Source: an uncultured Bacillota bacterium
GTDB taxonomy: Bacteria; Bacillota_I; Bacilli_A; RF39; UBA660
Direction of reading: 5' to 3'
NCBI GenBank assembly: GCA_947383065.1
Contig: CANDCB010000048.1
Location: forward strand, 1-6,907
Length of the DNA stretch: 6,907 nucleotides
Under the pieces are notes generated by a model. It was not told the origin of the DNA and ran no database searches. It saw only the letters and a list, made by a program, of their open reading frames with translations. Positions 1 through 5,818 of this stretch are shown one piece after another. Position numbers and translations under genes: made by a program. Position 1 is the first letter of the stretch. Each line of letters opens with the position of its first letter.

Positions 1-665
1 ATAATAAGGTTAATTATTTCAAGTCTTGATTTATTATCTTTTTCTAAAACGCCTTTTAAAAAAATGGCCATAAAATTTTTATCTGGTAAATTTAAGTCAT
101 ATATTTTTTCGTATTCTTCACTATTTAAAAAGATATCATAAACTTTTATCATACTTATATAAGAATAATTTTTTAGGTAACTATAAGCTATTCTTAATTT
201 TTCTAATAAATTATAATACCAAAAATCTTCTTTAGTAGTTAAGAAAAATTCATATAATTTTTGTAATTCTGTTTTAAAATGGTGGGATAATCTTTTTTTA
301 TCTTGAGGTATTTCGATTTTTTCTAAGAATATACTTAAAGATTCTAAAATACCATTTTTATTTTTGATGATTTGTCCAGTTTTTAGAATGGAAGAAAAAT
401 ATGAATTATTGTTTTCCCTTTCTTCTAAAGCTTTTTGAAATAATTTACGTTCAGCATAAATATTATAATCAATTTTAATTCCGTCGATTATCATCATGCC
501 TTTATAGCTAGTTTTTCTAGATGTTATAATAAAAATATCTAAATCGCTAGTATCTTTATACTTTCTTGTGACACGACTTCCATAAACTACAATAGCTAAT
601 ATATTATCATCTTCTAAATAACCTGTTTTTTCTAAAAATTTATTAGTTAGATACTGATAGCTCAT
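1..665 (-). CDS. Nucleotidyltransferase of the DNA polymerase beta superfamily, C-terminus cut off by the window edge
   Basis: The frame is open from an ATG at 665 to the left edge, giving 221 visible residues and no stop. Residues 22-70 form a minimal nucleotidyltransferase core: a hydrophobic strand (ILAIVVYGSR), the Gly29-Ser30 motif, Ser40-Asp41-Leu42-Asp43 carrying the first two metal-binding carboxylates, and Asp66 in KIDYNIY as the likely third. The family transfers a nucleotide from NTP to a protein, drug or RNA; the acceptor here cannot be read from sequence. Residues 110-221 are Lys/Leu/Tyr-rich and look helical, as in two-domain aminoglycoside- or protein-modifying members, which are larger than stand-alone MNT antitoxins. 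The start is fixed by the ATGA overlap with the gene upstream; GGAG lies 11 bases ahead. The two genes are probably translationally coupled and share the promoter at 1245-1273. I am confident in the fold and catalytic residues, not in the substrate. Confidence 0.85.
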   Translation of the reverse strand, partial: MSYQYLTNKFLEKTGYLEDDNILAIVVYGSRVTRKYKDTSDLDIFIITSRKTSYKGMMIIDGIKIDYNIYAERKLFQKALEERENNNSYFSSILKTGQIIKNKNGILESLSIFLEKIEIPQDKKRLSHHFKTELQKLYEFFLTTKEDFWYYNLLEKLRIAYSYLKNYSYISMIKVYDIFLNSEEYEKIYDLNLPDKNFMAIFLKGVLEKDNKSRLEIINLI

Positions 666-1216
666 TTTTTCTTTAACTCCAAACTATAAGAACTTTCATA
701 GTCATTTTTATAGACAATAATTCTTGTATCATCAAGTTGGAAGTAATTAATATTTGGAGATTTTACTTTTATGTCTTCTAAAGTAAAACCTTCAGGAATT
801 ATATAAAAAACACCACCATCACTAGTCATTCTAATAGGTTCATACATCTCATATACTGGAGAGCCATCTTTGTCTTCCCATAGAATATTACTATAATTAA
901 TAGCATTTTTTACAGTAAATATTTTATCATTATCACATATAAAACTATCTGTTATTCTTAAGTAACTTGCATCTATATCTTGAAGGGCTTCGTGTAAAGC
1001 TTTTCCGCTAAAACTTTCGATAGCATAATCTGAACTAATTTTACTTAAATCAATATAATTATCTTCAGTTAAAAAATCTTCAAGGTAACCTTTAACACGG
1101 TTAACTTCTTTTATTCTTTTTAATTTATAAATGCCTAATGTACTTGTTATGACAGTAAAAGCTAGCACAAAAGCAAGAAATCTTTTCCCAAATTTTAAAT
1201 TTTTAATTTTTTTCAT
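662..1216 (-). CDS. Small membrane-anchored extracytoplasmic protein, unknown function
   Basis: The gene encodes 184 residues and matches no family I recognise. A basic N-terminus (about residues 2-11, KKIKNLKFGKR) precedes one hydrophobic segment at about 12-30, then another basic patch (KLKRIK, 31-36). There is no lipobox cysteine and no convincing signal peptidase site, so a retained signal anchor is likelier than secretion. The remaining 150 residues are mixed alpha/beta with one cysteine (Cys94) and end in a Lys-rich tail. If the positive-inside rule holds, this domain faces outward, although the second basic patch makes the topology less clear. The ATG at 1216 has GAGG eight bases upstream and a strong promoter close behind. 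Its TGA stop overlaps the ATG of the nucleotidyltransferase by four bases, so the two proteins are probably made together. Confidence 0.75.
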   Translation of the reverse strand: MKKIKNLKFGKRFLAFVLAFTVITSTLGIYKLKRIKEVNRVKGYLEDFLTEDNYIDLSKISSDYAIESFSGKALHEALQDIDASYLRITDSFICDNDKIFTVKNAINYSNILWEDKDGSPVYEMYEPIRMTSDGGVFYIIPEGFTLEDIKVKSPNINYFQLDDTRIIVYKNDYESSYSLELKKK

Positions 1217-1244
1217 TTAACTCGCCTCATAAGAAATTAATCAT

Positions 1245-1273
1245 ATTATATATAAATATATTTAATTAAGCAA
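1245..1273 (-). promoter_or_regulatory. Sigma-A type promoter of the anchor protein/nucleotidyltransferase operon
   Basis: Read on the minus strand, TTGCTT (1268-1273) and a perfect TATAAT (1245-1250) are separated by exactly 17 bases. The expected start is near 1238, leaving a leader of about 22 bases that contains the GAGG site at 1225-1228. The promoter lies directly after the terminator of the preceding gene (1292-1318), so this operon appears to be transcribed independently. Confidence 0.75.
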
Positions 1274-1291
1274 TTTTTTCTTTTGTTAAAT

Positions 1292-1318
1292 AAAAAAAGA
1301 AGTATAAATTACTTCTTT
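1292..1318 (-). terminator. Intrinsic terminator of the large membrane protein gene
   Basis: On the minus strand AAAGAAGTA (1310-1318) pairs perfectly with TACTTCTTT (1296-1304) around a five-base loop, nine base pairs in all, and the descending arm runs on into further Ts (1292-1295). The stem is A/T-rich but perfect. Its first arm takes in two bases of the TAA stop codon (1317-1319). Confidence 0.8.
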
Positions 1319-3296
1319 AAGCGACCTGTATTTCACCAGGAGTTTCAGTTCCTTCTCCTTTTAGGGAACCTGTATTAAAGATTATCGTATACCAAATTAA
1401 ATAATTTTCATAAATTCCAGCATTTCTTAAATTTTCTTCAAAATTATTCCCTGTCATTTCGGAGGTTTCACTATCAATAGAAATTATGTTATCTTTATTT
1501 ATTAAATGTAATTCATGGTTAGCTTTGAAGCCTAAAAAGGCTTTAAAATTCATATATTCATCATCTTTTTTAAATCCTAGTGTAATATTATATTCTTTTT
1601 TGCTATTGTCTAAGCCGATAGTTATGTTTCCTTTAATAGTTTCTTCTTTGTTATATATTTCATAATCTGTATTAATTTTTTCTTTATTAAAGTCCCATAC
1701 GTCTAAGCTTGCATATAAGATATCGTTATATTTTACTTTAACTTCTTGACGATTATCTTTTGCTTCACCAGTTAATTCTAATACTTCTCTTTCATTGGCT
1801 ACACAATCATTACCAGCTAAGCAATCTTCATCTTCTGTCATGTTAATGTAAAATTCAAAATCACCAGCTTGATTTTTGTAATAATACACTGTTCTAAAGC
1901 CATTTTCTTCAATATCAAAACCAACAAATTTTGTACCCTCAATAGTATAAATATTAAAAATTAATTTATATTCGTTATCATATTCTTCGATCACATCTGA
2001 TTCAAGTTTCTTTAAATATTCTTCCTTATTTAATTCTTCTAAATTGGCTAATAGTTCGACTAGTTTTTCATCTTCTGTTACTAATTCATAGTATCTTTTA
2101 TCTAATGCTTCAGCTTCCTTTTTACCTATTTCATAAGAATTTCTTGTCACTTTAACTTTTTCTTTAGCGACCTCGATTTCATCTTTTGAAGCTGTTATAT
2201 AATCGCTATTTAACATTTCTTTAATTATATCAGCCATTTTATTAATGACATATTTTGTATCATCTTTAGCAATGTTTATACTATTTAAATCTTTTTTTAA
2301 TTTAGCAAATAAATTTTGGTTTTCTTTTTCTTGGCCTTCATCGTTATTTTTAGGAACTAAAATATACTTATCAGAAGTTGAATATTTAATGTAATCATCT
2401 TTATCTTCTTTTATAATATTAACGCCATATTTGTTATTATTATTTTTAATGTATAATGAAAAGTCATATAATTTTTTTTCAATATTCAAATAAGAAGATA
2501 AACCATATGATGTGCCGTTTAAAAAGCGATAATCTTCGACGTTAGTATCCAGTTCAAAATTAATATCATTATAAATTATTTCATCACTATCAAAAGCAAA
2601 ATCAATTATGGAATTGGCTTTTAGAGCAACATAATCTACAGCATGATCAAAAATTATTTTAGGCTTACTATCAACATATTTTTTATATAATGGGATTCCT
2701 ACGTAATAAATAAAGGAACCTATGGCACCAAAAATTATTAGAAGAATAAATAAAACTTTAAGAAAATGACCTATTCTAAAACGTTTTCTAAAAGGTTTAA
2801 AAGAAGTTGTCAAATAAATGTCGTCATCTTTTTTCTTTTTTTCATCTTCTTTATTTATTTCTTTTATTTTTAACTCTTTGGCACTAATTTCCTCTTTTTT
2901 AGAGGCTTCATCTAAAATATCTTCTATATCAACTTCAGCGGTTGTTTCTTCTTCGTCTTGAATAGAAATTTCACCTTTGGCATTATCAGAATCTTCTTCA
3001 AGATTTTCTCTTAATTTTTCTTTGACTATTTTTTCTTCAGTAAGCTCATCAAGATCTTTTTCTTGAAATGATTCGCAATTTAGTTCTTTCAACAATTTAT
3101 CGCCAAATTTCATTTCACGTGTCATGCTTAAATCAATTTCAGCGGTATCACTTTCTACTTCTACTTCAGAGTCAATATGTTCTTGTAAATCTTTAAACTT
3201 AAGTTCTCTTGTCATAGACAAACTTTCTTCGGTTTCTTCTTTTAAAAGTTCTTCTTCAAATTTATCCATTAACTCTTTAAATTTTTCTTCTCGCAT
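1317..3296 (-). CDS. Large single-pass membrane protein with acidic motif-repeat cytoplasmic tail, unknown function
   Basis: The product is 659 residues from the ATG at 3296. A GTG at 3305 would add three residues, but the ATG begins the first copy of a repeated motif and is preceded by GTGAT, which can pair with the extended anti-Shine-Dalgarno. Residues 1-160 are highly charged and probably disordered, with three copies of an (M-T-)R-E-x-K-F-x-(D/E) motif near residues 1-9, 28-37 and 58-68. A basic stretch (KPFRKRFRIGHFLK, about 167-180) and one transmembrane helix (about 181-203) indicate N-in, C-out topology. The roughly 450-residue outer part has helical and coiled-coil-like stretches (about 370-440) and beta-rich stretches (440-605), with a Cys pair spaced C-x5-C near residues 492 and 498 that could form a disulfide. 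No catalytic motif is evident. A scaffold, envelope-associated or sensing role is possible but is inference only. It is monocistronic, with a terminator at its stop. Confidence 0.85.
   Translation of the reverse strand: MREEKFKELMDKFEEELLKEETEESLSMTRELKFKDLQEHIDSEVEVESDTAEIDLSMTREMKFGDKLLKELNCESFQEKDLDELTEEKIVKEKLRENLEEDSDNAKGEISIQDEEETTAEVDIEDILDEASKKEEISAKELKIKEINKEDEKKKKDDDIYLTTSFKPFRKRFRIGHFLKVLFILLIIFGAIGSFIYYVGIPLYKKYVDSKPKIIFDHAVDYVALKANSIIDFAFDSDEIIYNDINFELDTNVEDYRFLNGTSYGLSSYLNIEKKLYDFSLYIKNNNNKYGVNIIKEDKDDYIKYSTSDKYILVPKNNDEGQEKENQNLFAKLKKDLNSINIAKDDTKYVINKMADIIKEMLNSDYITASKDEIEVAKEKVKVTRNSYEIGKKEAEALDKRYYELVTEDEKLVELLANLEELNKEEYLKKLESDVIEEYDNEYKLIFNIYTIEGTKFVGFDIEENGFRTVYYYKNQAGDFEFYINMTEDEDCLAGNDCVANEREVLELTGEAKDNRQEVKVKYNDILYASLDVWDFNKEKINTDYEIYNKEETIKGNITIGLDNSKKEYNITLGFKKDDEYMNFKAFLGFKANHELHLINKDNIISIDSETSEMTGNNFEENLRNAGIYENYLIWYTIIFNTGSLKGEGTETPGEIQVA
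3093..3296 (-). repeat. Three-fold MTRE-x-KF peptide motif in the cytoplasmic tail of the large membrane protein
   Basis: Three protein-level copies are visible: M-R-E-E-K-F-K-E-L (3270-3296), L-S-M-T-R-E-L-K-F-K-D-L (3186-3221) and L-S-M-T-R-E-M-K-F-G-D (around 3093-3131). Their R-E pairs lie 28 and 30 residues apart. Copies two and three use different synonymous codons for the same residues (AGA/CGT for Arg, AAG/AAA for Lys, TCT/AGC for Ser), so the similarity is at the amino-acid level and not a recent DNA duplication. A repeated docking motif is the natural reading, but no partner is known. Confidence 0.7.
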
Positions 3297-3313
3297 TTTT
3301 ATCACACTACTTT

Positions 3314-3344
3314 ATATTAACATTTTAACATATTTTAATAACAA
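3314..3344 (-). promoter_or_regulatory. Probable promoter of the large membrane protein gene
   Basis: On the minus strand TAATAT (3314-3319) is preceded by TG one base upstream (3321-3322), an extended -10. TTGTTA (3339-3344) is a -35-like hexamer at a long 19-base spacing. The predicted start near 3307 would leave only about ten bases before the ATG at 3296, and that favours ATG over the GTG at 3305. The match is weaker than for the other promoters here, and the AT-rich context offers alternatives. Confidence 0.4.
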
Positions 3345-3346
3345 AT

Positions 3347-3362
3347 GATATTAAATAATATC
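3347..3362. repeat. Short inverted repeat beside the -35 of the large membrane protein gene
   Basis: GATATTA and TAATATC form a perfect seven-base inverted repeat around two central As, two bases upstream of the putative -35. Position and symmetry fit a binding site for a dimeric regulator. Such A/T dyads also arise by chance in this base composition, so function is unproven. Confidence 0.3.
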
Positions 3363-3394
3363 TGCTTTACTTCTATATTAACTATTATTTCCAT

Positions 3395-3428
3395 AAAAAA
3401 ATGAATTAAACAAAAATTCAATTCATTT
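3395..3428 (-). terminator. Intrinsic terminator of the two-small-gene operon
   Basis: On the minus strand AAATGAATT (3420-3428) pairs with AATTCATTT (3399-3407), nine base pairs around a twelve-base loop, and seven consecutive Ts (3395-3401) close the structure. A shorter alternative hairpin (3402-3407 with 3415-3420) competes with it. The first arm again overlaps the TAA stop of the upstream gene (3427-3429). Confidence 0.7.
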
Positions 3429-3729
3429 AACAGCCAATACTATCAAGTAATTTATCGTATTCTTTAAATAAATCATCTATTGTATACATAATATTATTTT
3501 TAAGCATTATATGGCTATTATAAAAACCATCAGTTTTTCTTATATCGTCAACTAGTTTTCGATAATTATCAAGATGAACTATATTATAATCGGCTCTACC
3601 ATATAAAGATAGTTGTTTCTCACTATTTTTTAGCAAAGAATATGCAGTTAATAAATATAATTGATTTACATCAAAACATTTAATAAATTTTTCAACACTA
3701 ATAGGTTTATCAAATAGTTCTAATACCAT
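3427..3729 (-). CDS. Small hypothetical protein, 100 residues, possibly 5'-disrupted
   Basis: The 100-residue product is soluble-looking, with alternating hydrophobic and charged stretches, no membrane segment and a C-terminal cysteine; I recognise no family. The only ATG available, at 3729, has no Shine-Dalgarno. The same frame is open upstream without a start codon back to the TAA stop of the preceding gene (3775-3777). A different frame offers a 12-codon ORF (3731-3769) whose TAA is separated from this ATG by one base (TAATATG). Either ribosomes finishing that ORF reinitiate here, or one base was gained or lost and the true N-terminus is the 12 residues starting MQKEIYKTVNW. The gene lies downstream of the 157-residue gene and shares its promoter and terminator, so co-expression is likely. 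The ORF looks real given the terminator at its stop; its exact start is uncertain. Confidence 0.6.
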   Translation of the reverse strand: MVLELFDKPISVEKFIKCFDVNQLYLLTAYSLLKNSEKQLSLYGRADYNIVHLDNYRKLVDDIRKTDGFYNSHIMLKNNIMYTIDDLFKEYDKLLDSIGC

Positions 3730-3730
3730 A

Positions 3731-3769
3731 TTATAGCCAGTTAACAGTCTTGTAAATTTCTTTTTGCAT
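3731..3769 (-). CDS. 12-codon ORF abutting the 100-residue gene (leader peptide or displaced N-terminus)
   Basis: The ATG at 3769 lies five bases after the TAA of the upstream gene (3775-3777) and opens 12 codons (MQKEIYKTVNWL) ending in TAA at 3731-3733. The next gene's ATG follows one base later, in a different frame. There is no Shine-Dalgarno, so translation would rely on coupling to the gene before it. It could be a functional coupling peptide, or the original N-terminus of the 100-residue protein separated by a single-base indel. Confidence 0.3.
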   Translation of the reverse strand: MQKEIYKTVNWL

Positions 3770-3774
3770 AATGT

Positions 3775-4248
3775 TTAATATTCAATAAATGATCTATAGT
3801 ATCTAGCTCCTGAGGCTAAATATTCTTTTTCTAGTTCTTTAAAGAATTTTGATTTTTCGCCTTTTTGTAAAACATCACGATACATATCTTTACGTTTTCT
3901 AATAGCTGTTTTAATCTTTTTATAAGCATCTTTTCCACCGTTATTTAAGACTTCATCAGAATTGGATATAATATTTTTTAAAAAGGCTTTTTTAGAAAAA
4001 TATAAGTTTCTTTTACCATCTACTTCTTTTGAAACAATACTATATTTAAAACCTCTTATTAACACTTCATCTTTAAATATTACATTAAGTGGCATATAGT
4101 AATATCTTTCAATAAATTCTTTAAATAAGTTTTTATTTTTATTTATTAAAGAGATATATTCTAAATCACCAATCAGTTCCCATTCGCCATAATATGAGGC
4201 ACTGTGTTTATAAATTAATTTAAGACTAGAAACTAAATCACCATTCAT
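3775..4248 (-). CDS. Hypothetical basic cytoplasmic protein, 157 residues
   Basis: No family is recognised. The product has no signal peptide or transmembrane segment. Its first half is aromatic-rich (YKHSASYYGEWELIGDLEY at about residues 13-31, then ERYYYMPL at 47-54). Its second half is helical and strongly basic (KKIKTAIRKRKDMYRD at about 110-125), and it ends in an aromatic tail. The basic helix could bind nucleic acid or acidic partners, but that is inference. The start is well supported: AGGTGG at 4256-4261 lies seven bases before the ATG, behind a near-consensus promoter with a leader of only about 18 bases. It is the first gene of a two-gene unit that ends at the terminator at 3395-3428. 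Confidence 0.75.
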   Translation of the reverse strand: MNGDLVSSLKLIYKHSASYYGEWELIGDLEYISLINKNKNLFKEFIERYYYMPLNVIFKDEVLIRGFKYSIVSKEVDGKRNLYFSKKAFLKNIISNSDEVLNNGGKDAYKKIKTAIRKRKDMYRDVLQKGEKSKFFKELEKEYLASGARYYRSFIEY

Positions 4249-4272
4249 TAGACAACCACCTATTCTTTTTTT

Positions 4273-4301
4273 ATTATACTATATTTTTATAAATTAGCCA
4301 A
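4273..4301 (-). promoter_or_regulatory. Strong sigma-A type promoter of the two-small-gene operon
   Basis: On the minus strand TTGGCT (4296-4301) and a perfect TATAAT (4273-4278) are separated by 17 bases. The predicted start near 4266 gives a very short leader containing AGGTGG at 4256-4261. It lies downstream of the terminator of the ABC transporter operon. Confidence 0.8.
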
Positions 4302-4341
4302 TATTTTATAAATTTTTTTTGGCCTTTTAAGAATTTTTAAC

Positions 4342-4367
4342 AAAAAACTTCACTATCCAAGTGAAGC
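4342..4367 (-). terminator. Intrinsic terminator of the ABC transporter operon
   Basis: On the minus strand CTTCACT (4360-4366) pairs with AGTGAAG (4348-4354) around a five-base loop, followed by six Ts (4342-4347). The hairpin begins nine bases after the permease TAA stop (4376-4378). A run of As on its other side means it could also work in the plus direction, but no plus-strand gene is present. Confidence 0.85.
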
Positions 4368-4375
4368 TTTGTTTT

Positions 4376-5818
4376 TTATTGATTTTTAATGTCTTTTTTA
4401 TTAAATATCATAAAGGATAAACCAATAATGATAGTAAAAGTAATTATATAGACGGCAATATTAGAGCCTAAAGTTTGATATTGATTAGCCGAAATACCTC
4501 CAAATAAGAAACTGTTAAAGTTTAGACAACCTGTTGGCAAATAAGCCATTATTTTTTCTGGTAAAAAGGAACTTAAAATGCCATGTAAGAAGGTAACACC
4601 AAAAACTGATACTACACAGGCAATAGTATTTGTTGTTAAAATTCCTACAAAGATACAAATAGCAAAGAGCATTAAGTATTCTGGTAAGGTTGCTAATAAT
4701 TGTAAGATACAGTAAATAAAAGTACTATACTCTACTATACTCTCTTTATTAAAATTATAAACAATTATGCTATCAAATATTGATTTAAATTCATTATTCA
4801 TTATAGCAACAGCTAATAAATCACAAATATAATAAAAACAAGCAAAGATAAAAGTAGCTATTAAAGCAGCAATCATTTTACTAATTAAAATTTTATTTCT
4901 GGTAAAAGGTCTAAGTAATAACTGCTTTATTGTTCCTTTATTAAATTCTTCAGCGATAATTCCGCCAGCTATAAGTAAAAAGGCAATCAATATAAACATG
5001 TCAACTTGACTGAAGATATTTTCAGCTTCATTTTTTAAAGCGTTTTCATCTTCGATTATATCATGTTCAATTTTATATTTAAGGACATGATAATTACTAA
5101 TAGTTTCCCTTCTTTGAATTAATTCCCTACGATCTTTATATATTCCATTATCATCTGATTTTAAATTACGAAAAGCAGCGGCAGCTGATAGGTAGTTATC
5201 GACCATTGAAGATGAATTAGTATATGATGGAGCTACTTTATTTCTTAAGCGATATTCTATAGCTTCTAGTTTAACTTCTAAATCTTTTAAATATTCTTCT
5301 AATTCTTCATCTTCACTATGAGATATCTTTTCTTTTAGTTCTTTTATTTCTTTTAAAGTTTCTTCTTTTTCTTGGCTAACTGCATTTTCCCAATTATAAT
5401 CTTTAATTCCGGAGATTAATTTATCATATTCTTCTTTTAAAACTTTATATTCTTCTTCATTTTTATTTAGATATTTAGCATTATACATAGCTATTAAAGC
5501 TTCTCTAATATTATTTGAGACGTAATAGTATTCTGGTGAAGAATAGTCAAGATCTTTAGTCAACTTATATTCTTCTAAATCGGCTAATTCTTCAACATAC
5601 CATGTAATATCTTCTCTATTTGTTAAATCATATTTATTTAGACCTTCTTCTAAAGATTCATAATATAAGTCTTGCCCTTGACTTATTAAGCTAGTATTTA
5701 AATCTATTTTAGATAAAATAACACTTAGGGTCATTATTCCAACAATTATTCCACTTAGTATGAATATTCCTTTTTTATGGAATATCTTTACCAGTTCGTT
5801 TTTTACTAAATTAATCAA
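4376..5818 (-). CDS. ABC-2 type transporter permease with a large extracytoplasmic loop
   Basis: The 480-residue product is the membrane half of the transporter whose ATPase is encoded just upstream. A first helix (about residues 17-36) is followed by about 235 hydrophilic residues, including a Lys/Glu-rich coiled-coil-like stretch (about 120-195). Five hydrophobic segments then follow (about 272-289, 312-340, 366-394, 395-418 and 452-472). Between the second and third lies the cytoplasmic stretch E-E-F-N-K-G-T-I-K-Q-L-L-L-R-P (290-304), the typical ABC-2 motif that contacts the ATPase. Family permeases are often 230-400 residues; the extra length here is the loop. The start is a TTG at 5818, chosen because a perfect AGGAGG lies eight bases ahead, and no ATG lies nearby in this frame. 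It overlaps the ATPase gene by eight bases. The exported substrate is unknown; the ATPase type suggests a peptide antibiotic or other envelope-active compound. Confidence 0.9.
   Translation of the reverse strand: MINLVKNELVKIFHKKGIFILSGIIVGIMTLSVILSKIDLNTSLISQGQDLYYESLEEGLNKYDLTNREDITWYVEELADLEEYKLTKDLDYSSPEYYYVSNNIREALIAMYNAKYLNKNEEEYKVLKEEYDKLISGIKDYNWENAVSQEKEETLKEIKELKEKISHSEDEELEEYLKDLEVKLEAIEYRLRNKVAPSYTNSSSMVDNYLSAAAAFRNLKSDDNGIYKDRRELIQRRETISNYHVLKYKIEHDIIEDENALKNEAENIFSQVDMFILIAFLLIAGGIIAEEFNKGTIKQLLLRPFTRNKILISKMIAALIATFIFACFYYICDLLAVAIMNNEFKSIFDSIIVYNFNKESIVEYSTFIYCILQLLATLPEYLMLFAICIFVGILTTNTIACVVSVFGVTFLHGILSSFLPEKIMAYLPTGCLNFNSFLFGGISANQYQTLGSNIAVYIITFTIIIGLSFMIFNKKDIKNQ
4724..4743. 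repeat. Exact tandem 10-base repeat inside the permease gene
   Basis: ACTATACTCT occurs twice in direct succession (plus-strand reading). It lies in codons for about residues 359-366 of the permease, just before the fourth membrane segment. Ten is not a multiple of three, so gain or loss of a unit would shift the frame and truncate the protein. With only two copies the slippage rate is expected to be low. Confidence 0.6.

Noticed and set aside
662..664. Mycoplasma-type code with TGA read as Trp
   Set aside because: The Trp codons I checked are TGG, and reading through this TGA adds only five residues before TAA, so nothing supports recoding.
1..1216. MNT/HEPN type toxin-antitoxin pair
   Set aside because: The nucleotidyltransferase is larger than typical MNT antitoxins. 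Its neighbour is membrane-anchored and has no R-x4-6-H HEPN motif.
3124..3348. Plus-strand ORF of 74 codons, Ser/Leu-rich
   Set aside because: It is antisense to the acidic repeat tail of the large membrane protein. Its Ser-rich composition is what Glu/Lys codons give when read backwards, and it has no ribosome binding site.
3730..3735. Perfect TATAAT just before the ATG of the 100-residue gene
   Set aside because: It abuts the ATG, so transcription would start inside the gene, and there is no -35 at a suitable distance.
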